A stretch of DNA of 18,513 nucleotides, taken from the NCBI GenBank assembly GCA_035476635.1, contig DATILI010000282.1, positions 1 through 18,513 on the forward strand, given 5' to 3'. Origin of the DNA: DATILI01 sp035476635 (GTDB taxonomy: Bacteria; Pseudomonadota; Gammaproteobacteria; Burkholderiales; Burkholderiaceae_C). Both the position numbers and the translations under genes were made by a program. Positions 1-8,051 of this stretch are shown here, in pieces (position 1 is the stretch's first letter; each line of letters begins with the position of its first letter). Below the pieces are notes generated by a model, which did not search any database, was not told where the DNA came from, and saw only the letters and a list, made by a program, of their open reading frames with translations.

Positions 1-257
1 CCGAGGCCAGCGCCGGCAACGTGAACGTCGACATGTGGTATGGCGTCTTTGCGCCACCCGGCACGCCGCCCGAACTGGTGACCCGGTTGAACCGCGAGCT
101 CAAGGACATCCTGGCCGGCCCCGAGGTGCGCAACGCCTTCGAGACCCAGGGCATGGATCCGGCCAGCAGCACGCCGGAAGACTTCCAGCGCCTGGTCGAG
201 AAAGACGCCGCGCGCTGGGCCCAATTGATCAAGGCCCAGAACATCACGGCCGAGTAG
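1..257 (+). CDS. Bug-family (tripartite tricarboxylate transporter-type) substrate-binding protein, C-terminal fragment
   Basis: The 5' end lies outside the window; the frame is open from base 3 to the TAG at 255-257, and a second in-phase TAG follows at once. The visible ~84 residues carry the usual C-terminal Bug/TctC signature: a WYGVFAPPGTP segment, then an amphipathic helix (LVTRLNREL), an 'F..QGMDP' turn and a final helix ending in W.QLIKAQNI. Family knowledge: Bug proteins are periplasmic receptors for carboxylates and aromatic acids, some feeding TctAB-type permeases, and are greatly expanded in Bordetella and relatives. The ligand cannot be told from this fragment. The monooxygenase gene begins 16 nt after the stop, so the pair is probably one operon for uptake and oxidation of an organic acid. 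That link is inferred. Confidence 0.9.
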   Translation, partial: EASAGNVNVDMWYGVFAPPGTPPELVTRLNRELKDILAGPEVRNAFETQGMDPASSTPEDFQRLVEKDAARWAQLIKAQNITAE

Positions 258-273
258 TAGAAGAAATGCAGAA

Positions 274-1527
274 ATGAAAATTGCTGTGGTGGGCGGCGGC
301 ATCGCCGGTTTGAGTCTTGCACTGGCGCTGAAAGCAAACGGTTTGTCGTGCGATGTGTACGAAACCGTGCCCGAGGTCAAGGAGCTGGGCGTAGGCATCA
401 CCTTGCTGCCGCACGCCATGCGCGAGCTCGCGGCGCTGGGCTTGCAGGCCCCGCTGGAGGCGGTGGGCATCGAGAACCTGGAAAGCGTGTTCTTCAACCG
501 CTTCGGCCAGTTCATCTACCGCGAGCCGCGCGGCCGCCATGCCGGCTATGCGCTGCCGGAGCTGGGCATTCACCGCGGCAAGCTGCATCGCATCCTGTTC
601 GAGGCGGTCCTGGAGCGGCTGGGCGCCGAGCATGTGCATACCAACCACCGTTGTGTGAACGTCGATCAGGACGAGCGTGGCGCCACCGTCCACTTCACCC
701 GGAGTTCGACCGGCGAGCCGCTGGCGCCCGTGCGCGCAGACGTGGTGATCGCCTGCGACGGCGTGAACTCCAGCCTGCGACGCCAGTTCTACCCTGGCGA
801 GAAGCTGGCGTTCGCCGGCATCAACACCTGGCGCGGGGTGACCCGGCACCGGCCGATCCTGACCGGCAAGAGCTACCTGCGTGTGGGCTCCATCGACACC
901 GGCAAGATGGTGATCTATCCCATCGTCGACAACGTCGATGACCTAGGCAACCAACTGATCAACTGGGTCGCCGAAATCCGGCGCGACAACGCCAGCATGA
1001 ACGACTGGAACCGCGTGGGCGAGCTGGCCGACTTTCTCTCGATCTTTGCCAACTGGCGCTTTCCCTGGCTGGACGTGGCCGCGCTGATCGAGGGCGCCGA
1101 ACAGATCCTCGAATATCCGATGGTCGACAAGGACCCGGTCGCGCAGTGGACCTTCGGCCGTGTCACCTTGGTGGGCGACGCCGCGCACCCGATGTACCCG
1201 CGCGGCTCCAACGGCTCGGCCCAGGCCATCATCGACGCCCGCACGCTGGCCGACCAGCTGGCCGCTTGTGCCGGCAGTGGCGGCGACCCACGCACGGCCT
1301 TGCTCGCCTACCAGAAGCTGCGCCTAGAACCCACGGCACGCATCGTGCAGACCAACCGATCGGTGCCGCCGGACTTCATCAACATCAAGGTGGATGAACT
1401 CAGCGGCGGCAAGCCTTTCGGCAGCATCGACGACCTCATCAGCCAGGAAGAGCTGCGCAAGATTTCCGATGAATACAAGAGGATCGCGGGTTTTTCGCTA
1501 GACGCCTTGCGGCCTCCGCCTACCTGA
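274..1527 (+). CDS. FAD-dependent monooxygenase, PhzS / salicylate-hydroxylase-like (group A flavoprotein)
   Basis: 417 residues, the normal length for single-component group A flavin hydroxylases. The N-terminal Rossmann fold has the dinucleotide motif GGGIAG at residues 7-12 with an acidic end of strand 2 (DVYE, 27-30). The DG motif that contacts FAD and NAD(P)H is at 162-163 (CDGVNSSLRR), and the second FAD motif is GDAAHPMYPRGSNG at 301-314. The 'NTWRGVT' stretch near 185 and the 'MYPRGSNG' variant resemble phenazine/pyocyanin hydroxylase PhzS and related 'flavin-dependent oxidoreductases' more than UbiH. Such enzymes use NAD(P)H and O2 to hydroxylate an aromatic or heteroaromatic carboxylate in the cytoplasm. 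The substrate is unknown. The start ATG lies 16 nt after the Bug gene; a purine-rich AGAAGAAA precedes it. No classic phenazine genes are visible, so a phenazine role is not claimed. Confidence 0.88.
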   Translation: MKIAVVGGGIAGLSLALALKANGLSCDVYETVPEVKELGVGITLLPHAMRELAALGLQAPLEAVGIENLESVFFNRFGQFIYREPRGRHAGYALPELGIHRGKLHRILFEAVLERLGAEHVHTNHRCVNVDQDERGATVHFTRSSTGEPLAPVRADVVIACDGVNSSLRRQFYPGEKLAFAGINTWRGVTRHRPILTGKSYLRVGSIDTGKMVIYPIVDNVDDLGNQLINWVAEIRRDNASMNDWNRVGELADFLSIFANWRFPWLDVAALIEGAEQILEYPMVDKDPVAQWTFGRVTLVGDAAHPMYPRGSNGSAQAIIDARTLADQLAACAGSGGDPRTALLAYQKLRLEPTARIVQTNRSVPPDFINIKVDELSGGKPFGSIDDLISQEELRKISDEYKRIAGFSLDALRPPPT

Positions 1528-1542
1528 TCCGAGGCCGTTTCC

Positions 1543-1570
1543 CTTGAAAACCGAGGGACAAGCCTCAGTT
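1543..1570 (+). promoter_or_regulatory. Sigma-32-like (heat-shock) promoter of clpB
   Basis: A -35 element CTTGAAA (1543-1549, preceded by CC to give CCCTTGAAA) is followed after 13 nt by CCTCAGTT (1563-1570), a 6/8 match to the RpoH -10 consensus CCCCATTT. Transcription would start near 1577, about 20 nt before the clpB ATG. The element sits in the only gap between the monooxygenase and clpB, where RpoH control is expected. No good sigma-70 -10 lies at 17 nt from the TTGAAA. Found by eye. Confidence 0.65.
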
Positions 1571-1596
1571 GCAGGCGAGTTCAAAGGATTTCTCCC

Positions 1597-4197
<2,601 letters not shown>

Positions 4198-4215
4198 ACC
4201 TCTGAAAGGACGCAG

Positions 4216-4542
4216 TTGACCTTGTTAAACGATGGAACGGCGGGGCGGCAGGCCGGTGGCGGCTTTTCCTTTTCCCGCTTTGTGCTGCGGCTGGTGTTGC
4301 TGGCTGCGGGCCTTGTGTTTGCGGCCAGCCTGCTGGTGGTCCTGCTGTTGCTGACCACGGTGTGGCTGCTGCGCGCTGGCTGGGCGCGGATCACCGGCCA
4401 ACCCGTCACACCCTGGGTGATGCGGGTGGATCCACGCGCCGGCTGGCAGCGGGCGACCCGCTCGCGGCCGCAACGCGCCACGCCGACTGACGTGACGGAC
4501 GTGGAAGTCAAAGACGTCGTGGTGAAGGACCCGCGCGCGTAA
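4216..4542 (+). CDS. Small single-helix inner-membrane protein of unknown function (TTG start)
   Basis: 108 residues if translation starts at the TTG at 4216, which has AAAGGA (4205-4210) at 5 nt spacing. No in-frame ATG or GTG lies before the membrane segment, and a second TTG at 4222 is less well spaced. A short polar, glycine-rich N-terminus is followed by one long hydrophobic helix (~21-52: RLVLLAAGLVFAASLL then VVLLLLTTVWLL) and a soluble tail rich in R, T and V that ends in an acidic/basic alternation. It begins 18 nt after clpB and could be cotranscribed with it. I do not recognise the family. The orientation of the tail is not predictable with confidence. The TTG start lowers certainty about the exact N-terminus. 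Confidence 0.7.
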   Translation: MTLLNDGTAGRQAGGGFSFSRFVLRLVLLAAGLVFAASLLVVLLLLTTVWLLRAGWARITGQPVTPWVMRVDPRAGWQRATRSRPQRATPTDVTDVEVKDVVVKDPRA

Positions 4543-4591
4543 ACTGAACGCCAGAGCAACTGGGCCCGCATGGGTTCCGAAGGAGTTCTAG

Positions 4592-4828
4592 ATGGATACC
4601 AGCACGCACGATCTGGGCAATCTGTTTCGCCAGCTGGGCCTGGCAGGCGAGCCGGCTGCGGTCGAGGCCTTCCTGGCAACGCACCGCCTGAAACCGGGCA
4701 CGACACTGGTGGAGGCGCCGTTCTGGAACAAGGCGCAAGCCACTTTCCTGCGCGAGTCCCTGGCCAATGACTCGGATTGGGCCGAAACCGCCGATGAACT
4801 GGCCACCTTGCTCAGCCAGCAGCCATAG
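4592..4828 (+). CDS. DUF2789 family protein
   Basis: 78 residues with the typical DUF2789 pattern: N-terminal MDTSTHDLGNLFRQLGL, a central 'AVEAFLATH', then 'APFWNKAQATFLRE' and 'ANDSDWAETADELATLL'. Proteins of this family are small, all-helical and cytoplasmic, found mostly in Gamma- and Betaproteobacteria, with no established function. AAGGAG (4580-4585) lies 6 nt before the ATG, a strong ribosome binding site. The gene faces creA and the two stop codons are only 14 nt apart, so there is no room for separate strong terminators. A link to clpB is possible by position only. Confidence 0.9.
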   Translation: MDTSTHDLGNLFRQLGLAGEPAAVEAFLATHRLKPGTTLVEAPFWNKAQATFLRESLANDSDWAETADELATLLSQQP

Positions 4829-4842
4829 GCCCTGGCAAACGC

Positions 4843-5316
4843 CTATTTAAGCGGAATGACCGTGCCCGCCGGCAGCGGCACCGCGGTCACGCTGTTTTGC
4901 GGCGAACCCTCGATCACGCGATCGGAGTAGGTCAGGTAAACCAGGGTATTGCGCTTGGCGTCCACCATGCGCACGACGCGCAGCTTCTTGAAAATGAAGG
5001 AGATCCGTTCATTGAACATCTCTTCCTGCTTTTCCAGCGGCTTGCCGGCGAAGCTGATGGGCCCGACCTGGCGGCAGGCGATCGACGCTTCGGATTTGTC
5101 CTCGGCCAGCCCCAAGGCGCCCTTGATGCCGCCAGTCTTGGCGCGCGAGACATAGCAGGTCACGCCACCGACCTTGGGGTCGTCGTAGGCCTCCACCACG
5201 ATCTTGTGGTCCGGCCCGATCCACTTGAACACCGTATCGACTTCACCGACCTGCTCGCTGCTGGCCATGCCGCAAGCGGCGAGTAGCAGGGCGGGGAACA
5301 GGCTGTATTTCCTCAT
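4843..5316 (-). CDS. creA: CreA family protein, predicted lipoprotein
   Basis: 157 residues, the same length as I recall for E. coli CreA. Conserved stretches include 'VDTVFKWIGPDHKIVVEA', 'VTCYVSRAKTGGIKG', 'LGLAEDKSEASIACRQVGP', 'VRMVDAKRNTLVYLTYSD' and 'VIEGSPQNSVTAVP'. The N-terminus is a short positively charged signal (MRKYSLFP), a hydrophobic core, then a lipobox LAAC with cysteine 15, so the mature protein should be lipid-anchored in the cell envelope. Start: the ATG at 5316 has GAAGGAT a few bases upstream. The frame stays open upstream to 5787 but that extension has no signal-like sequence and runs antisense to another gene. CreA has no settled function; creBCD are not adjacent here. 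Confidence 0.93.
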   Translation of the reverse strand: MRKYSLFPALLLAACGMASSEQVGEVDTVFKWIGPDHKIVVEAYDDPKVGGVTCYVSRAKTGGIKGALGLAEDKSEASIACRQVGPISFAGKPLEKQEEMFNERISFIFKKLRVVRMVDAKRNTLVYLTYSDRVIEGSPQNSVTAVPLPAGTVIPLK

Positions 5317-5457
5317 CGAGTATCCTTCGGGTAAGTGTACAAAGGCAGCACTGTAAGGCTTGTTGCGGCCGGCCTCGGCCAGTTGCAGGCCGTATTTGGA
5401 CTTCCGCCGGGCCAGACAGGGCTTGATTTTTGCTTGCGAACCCTCAAATGCCATCAC

Positions 5458-5793
5458 ATGAACGCCACCCAGAAACCGTCCTTCAACGCAGATTTGCACG
5501 TGATTCGAGTGCTCGCTGAGCTCCTGGACCGGCTGGACAGCAGCAAGGTCCCGGTCGATGCTGGTCAGTACCGTGCGGTAGTCCAGCGTCTGGCCGATGC
5601 CTTGGGCCTGGTTCAGACTGGCCTGGCGCTTGGCCCCCTGCTGGACACCCATCCCGCCGCTGCCGAACTGTATGAAAACATCCAGTACGCGCACGCCGGC
5701 CTGTGCCGCTCGCCGCTTTCCCTCTCGCTTTTGACTGAACGAAGCGCGAAAGAAGCGATCGAACGCGCAATGCATCCCTCCCTGCAAGGTTGA
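5458..5793 (+). CDS. Hypothetical protein (111 aa), unknown family
   Basis: From the ATG at 5458 the frame gives 111 residues predicted to be soluble and largely helical: 'VIRVLAELLDRLD', 'QYRAVVQRLADALG', a 'THPAAAELYENIQY' segment and a basic/acidic C-terminus 'KEAIERAMHP'. No clear Shine-Dalgarno precedes this ATG. A GTG at 5335 would add 41 residues, but that part overlaps the creA upstream region and is not protein-like. I do not recognise the family. The third codon position is G/C-rich, and the frame ends 4 nt before the next gene, which supports a real gene in a two-gene unit. A competing minus-strand frame covers the same bases but is less convincing. Confidence 0.6.
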   Translation: MNATQKPSFNADLHVIRVLAELLDRLDSSKVPVDAGQYRAVVQRLADALGLVQTGLALGPLLDTHPAAAELYENIQYAHAGLCRSPLSLSLLTERSAKEAIERAMHPSLQG

Positions 5794-5797
5794 ACTA

Positions 5798-6028
5798 ATG
5801 GCAAGAGCTGATTTGAAAACCGCCGTGATAGCCGATGGGCTGCGCTACAAGACCAAGGTTTCGGGTTCGCCGTTCAGTACGGCGGGCTCGTTTGGCGCGG
5901 CCACGATGTCGTGCTTTCTTTGCGGCAAGCACCGCGCACGTTCCCTGATGACGACACGCAAGGTGGCGGGCAAGTCCCAACCCGTGTGCTCCCCGTCTTG
6001 CAAGGCGCTGGACGAAGCCGGTAGCTGA
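5798..6028 (+). CDS. Small protein with a CxxC...CxxxC putative zinc-binding pattern
   Basis: 76 residues. The N-terminal half is basic and lacks known motifs; the C-terminal half holds four cysteines: C39-x2-C42 in 'MSCFLCGKHRARS' and C64-x3-C68 in 'VCSPSCKALDEA'. The CFLCGKHR knuckle and the distant CxxxC resemble small treble-clef or zinc-ribbon proteins, possibly for nucleic-acid or protein contacts; this is inference. AAGG (5786-5789) precedes the ATG and sits inside the end of the upstream gene, whose stop is only 4 nt away, so the two are likely translated from one mRNA. No family name comes to mind. Residues before 30 could instead be a flexible extension. Confidence 0.72.
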   Translation: MARADLKTAVIADGLRYKTKVSGSPFSTAGSFGAATMSCFLCGKHRARSLMTTRKVAGKSQPVCSPSCKALDEAGS

Positions 6029-6094
6029 GGGCTCCCCCGAAGCGATGTCGCGCTTTGGACGCCCCTGCGCGCGTGCGGGCATTAGGATGGCCGG

Positions 6095-6574
6095 GTGACT
6101 GAAGCCCAAACCACTACTGCCTCCAATCCCGCTATTCCCACCGGCTTTCGCCTCGCCAGCGTCGGGGGCGCCTTTATCGGCCACAACGGGCCGCTGTATG
6201 CGCGCCTTGAAAACAATCGCCTGCTGCTGGGCTTTCGCGTCGAAGACCGGCATACCAACCCGCTGAAAAACTGCCACGGCGGCATGCTGGCTACCTTCGC
6301 CGACATGCTGCTGCCTTGCGCCGTGATGTACCAGTGCGATGCCGCGCGGCGCTTTTTGCCGACCATCAGCCTGCAGATCGACTATCTTGCCCCGGCACCG
6401 CTGGGGGCCTGGGTGCAAGGCGAGGCCGACATCTTGCGCAGCACGCGCAACATGATCTTCGCCCAAGGCCTGGTCCATGCGGATGGAACGCCCGCGATGC
6501 GTGTCAGTGGCATCTTCAAGCAAGGCCCGCTGATCGGCGACGGCAGCAACCGCGATCCGCTTTCGCTGCGATAG
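6095..6574 (+). CDS. PaaI-type hotdog-fold thioesterase
   Basis: 159 residues. The hotdog helix motif is 'NCHGGMLATFADMLL' (59-73) with the H-G-G and the acidic residue D70 expected of PaaI/YigI-like acyl-CoA thioesterases. It is followed by the beta-strand region 'LPTISLQIDYLAPAPLGAWVQGEADIL', here split over residues 88-114, and the closing strand 'MRVSGIFKQG'. The family hydrolyses medium-chain or aromatic acyl-CoA esters in the cytoplasm; substrate unknown. The start is a GTG at 6095 with AGGA (6084-6087) 7 nt upstream; there is no better in-frame ATG before the fold. The gene converges on the GyrI-like gene, stops 12 nt apart. Confidence 0.88.
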   Translation: MTEAQTTTASNPAIPTGFRLASVGGAFIGHNGPLYARLENNRLLLGFRVEDRHTNPLKNCHGGMLATFADMLLPCAVMYQCDAARRFLPTISLQIDYLAPAPLGAWVQGEADILRSTRNMIFAQGLVHADGTPAMRVSGIFKQGPLIGDGSNRDPLSLR

Positions 6575-6586
6575 GGCCTGTCGTCC

Positions 6587-7048
6587 CTACTTCACTGGCC
6601 GGTTGAGCTCGGTGCGCCAGTTGGCTGGGTCGGGGCTCGATTCCGGGCCCTTGGTGTAGCACTCCCACAAATCCGCGGCTTGCGTGTGGCCGTTGGCTGC
6701 GATCCAGTCGGTGAACTTGCCCCAGGCGGCGGGCAAGCCCTCGTAGTTCCCATGGAAGACCGTACGTGCGACTTTCATGGCGGGCCATTGGCTCGGCTTC
6801 ATGCGGCCAGCGGCCTTGACGGGCGAGGCGACCGGCACGCCGATTTCGAAATCGAACGTGTCCGTCGGATTGCGCAGGTGGTGCGTGAACCACGGCCCGG
6901 TGATCGCGATGCCCTGGGCCGCCACAGCGCCCATCAGCTCGTTGATGCCCGGCCCCATGACGTTGCGGATTTCATCCCGCGGCACGGTCAGGTGGATGAC
7001 GGCGATCTGCTGCGCCTCGGTCTGTGTGATCCTGGGTGTGTCGATCAT
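6587..7048 (-). CDS. GyrI-like (AraC effector-binding) small-molecule-binding domain protein
   Basis: 153 residues. The pattern 'PRDEIRNVMGPGINELMGAVAAQG', 'GPWFTHH', 'FDFEIGVPV' and 'VARTVFHGNYEGLPAAW' with a final 'LWECYTKGPESSPDPANW' segment is that of stand-alone GyrI-like/SOUL-type domains (split here across residues ~23-145). These bind hydrophobic or cationic small molecules; some act as drug binders or as hydrolases, and E. coli GyrI blocks gyrase inhibitors. Function here is unknown. GGGAG lies 7 nt before the ATG at 7048. It follows the VOC gene by 20 nt and is probably cotranscribed with it from the ECF42-like promoter at 7600-7574. Confidence 0.85.
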   Translation of the reverse strand: MIDTPRITQTEAQQIAVIHLTVPRDEIRNVMGPGINELMGAVAAQGIAITGPWFTHHLRNPTDTFDFEIGVPVASPVKAAGRMKPSQWPAMKVARTVFHGNYEGLPAAWGKFTDWIAANGHTQAADLWECYTKGPESSPDPANWRTELNRPVK

Positions 7049-7068
7049 GACGGACTCCCTTTTTGTTT

Positions 7069-7497
7069 TCAGGCTGGGACTGTTTCAGGTGTCGTCAGCA
7101 CCATCCATGACACACCGAAGCGGTCGGCGACCATGCCGAACTTCGACGTGAAAAAGGTCTTGTCCAGGGGCATCTGCACCTGGCCGCCGTCAGCCAATGC
7201 CTTGAACAGGCGCTCAGTCTCCTTGTCGGTGGCGGCCGAGAGTGACAGCGAGATGCCTTCGAATTTGGCGTTCCCCTTGCATCCACCGTCGCTCGCCATC
7301 AGCGTGGTCTCTCCAATGCGGATGGCCGAGTGCATCACCTTTTTCTCGCTGCCGGGCGGCACCATGCCTGAATTGCAAACCTCCTGGTTGTCTTCGTAGC
7401 GCATCAGCGCCGTCACCTCCGCGCCGAGCGCCTTGACATAAAAGTTGATGGCCTCTTCGGCGCGGCCTTCAAAAGAAAGATACGGTTGAACTACCAT
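7069..7497 (-). CDS. VOC (glyoxalase/bleomycin-resistance) superfamily protein, PhnB-like
   Basis: 142 residues from the ATG at 7497. Typical PhnB-like features: 'VQPYLSFEGRAEEAINFYVKAL' region at the N-terminus, 'MRYED', 'MHSAIRIGETTLMASDG' in the centre, and 'DKFFTSKFGMVADRFGVSWM'-like C-terminus (here with TFFTSKFGMVADRFGVSW). This layout fits a demethylmenaquinone-methyltransferase-like/PhnB VOC fold; the usual metal ligands are not clearly conserved, so catalysis is uncertain. Start choice: in-frame GTG 7506, ATG 7503 and ATG 7497 are all available; AAAGGAG (7512-7506) is 8 nt from the last and only 2 nt from ATG 7503, so 7497 is preferred. The stop is 20 nt before the GyrI-like gene. 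Such proteins often neighbour ECF sigma genes. Confidence 0.88.
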   Translation of the reverse strand: MVVQPYLSFEGRAEEAINFYVKALGAEVTALMRYEDNQEVCNSGMVPPGSEKKVMHSAIRIGETTLMASDGGCKGNAKFEGISLSLSAATDKETERLFKALADGGQVQMPLDKTFFTSKFGMVADRFGVSWMVLTTPETVPA

Positions 7498-7573
7498 GAT
7501 CATCACTCCTTTGGGTTATGTGGAGCCGACTGCCGGACAGGATTGACCGGAGCAGCCGTGGCTCTACCTCAAC

Positions 7574-7600
7574 GACGAACTCCGTGGCGCAAAATCGACA
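7574..7600 (-). promoter_or_regulatory. Predicted ECF42-type promoter upstream of the VOC and GyrI-like genes
   Basis: On the minus strand, TGTCGA (7600-7595) is followed by exactly 17 nt and then CGTC (7577-7574). This matches the ECF42 target signature as I recall it (TGTCGA at -35, CG(A/T)C at -10) and has the same spacing as the element in front of the yciI-ECF42 operon. It lies in the 133-bp gap between the DUF1428 stop and the VOC start, pointing to the VOC gene, with a predicted leader of roughly 70 nt. Not tested experimentally. Confidence 0.6.
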
Positions 7601-7630
7601 CGCAGCTCGAAATTTTTCAAGTACAGGGGC

Positions 7631-7993
7631 TCAGAGTTCGACGATGCCCTTGAAGCCGCCCCAGAACATGCGCTTGCCGTCAAACGGCAGCTTCTTCGGA
7701 TCCATCATGTCGGCCAGGCGCGGGTCGGCCATCACCTTGGCGTTGACGCGGTCGCGGTGGGTACGCGACTTGTAGACGATCCATGAAAACACCACGACCT
7801 CGCCAGCCTTGAGCTTCACGGCCTGGGGAAACGAGGTGCTCTTGCCGGGCTTCACGTCGTCGGCAACGGACTCGATATATTCCAGCGCACCATGCTCACG
7901 CCAGATCGCACCGGCCTTGCGCGCCATGCGGCGGTAGGCCTCGAGGTTCTCCTGCGGAACCGGCAAAACGAATCCATCGACATAACGGGCCAT
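7631..7993 (-). CDS. DUF1428 family protein (YbaA-like)
   Basis: 120 residues with the full DUF1428 signature: 'YVDGFVLPVPQENLEAYRRMA', split as residues 4-24, 'EHGALEYIESVADDV' (33-47), 'FSWIVYKSRTHRDRVNAKVM' (69-88), 'LPFDGKRMFWGGFKGIVEL' (102-120). The family has a ferredoxin-like (dimeric alpha/beta barrel) fold and no proven function; it is related in fold to YciI and ABM-type proteins. The start ATG 7993 has AAGGAG 7 nt upstream; the frame stays open another 23 codons upstream but that part lies in the intergenic region. It starts 58 nt after the exporter stop and may be the last gene of the ArsR operon. Confidence 0.92.
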   Translation of the reverse strand: MARYVDGFVLPVPQENLEAYRRMARKAGAIWREHGALEYIESVADDVKPGKSTSFPQAVKLKAGEVVVFSWIVYKSRTHRDRVNAKVMADPRLADMMDPKKLPFDGKRMFWGGFKGIVEL

Positions 7994-8051
7994 GGGAATC
8001 TCCTTGAGGTTGGGTTGGTGAAATGAAACGGGCGGGGCCATTCGTGCCGTG

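Noticed and set aside
1540..1558. TCCCT...AGGGA hairpin after the monooxygenase gene as a terminator
   Set aside because: Five-base stem with a 9-nt loop and no T-run; the same bases are better explained by the RpoH-like promoter.
5317..5787. N-terminal extension of the creA frame (adds 157 codons)
   Set aside because: ATG 5316 has a good ribosome binding site, a lipobox signal and the expected CreA length; the extension has no family similarity and runs antisense to a probable gene.
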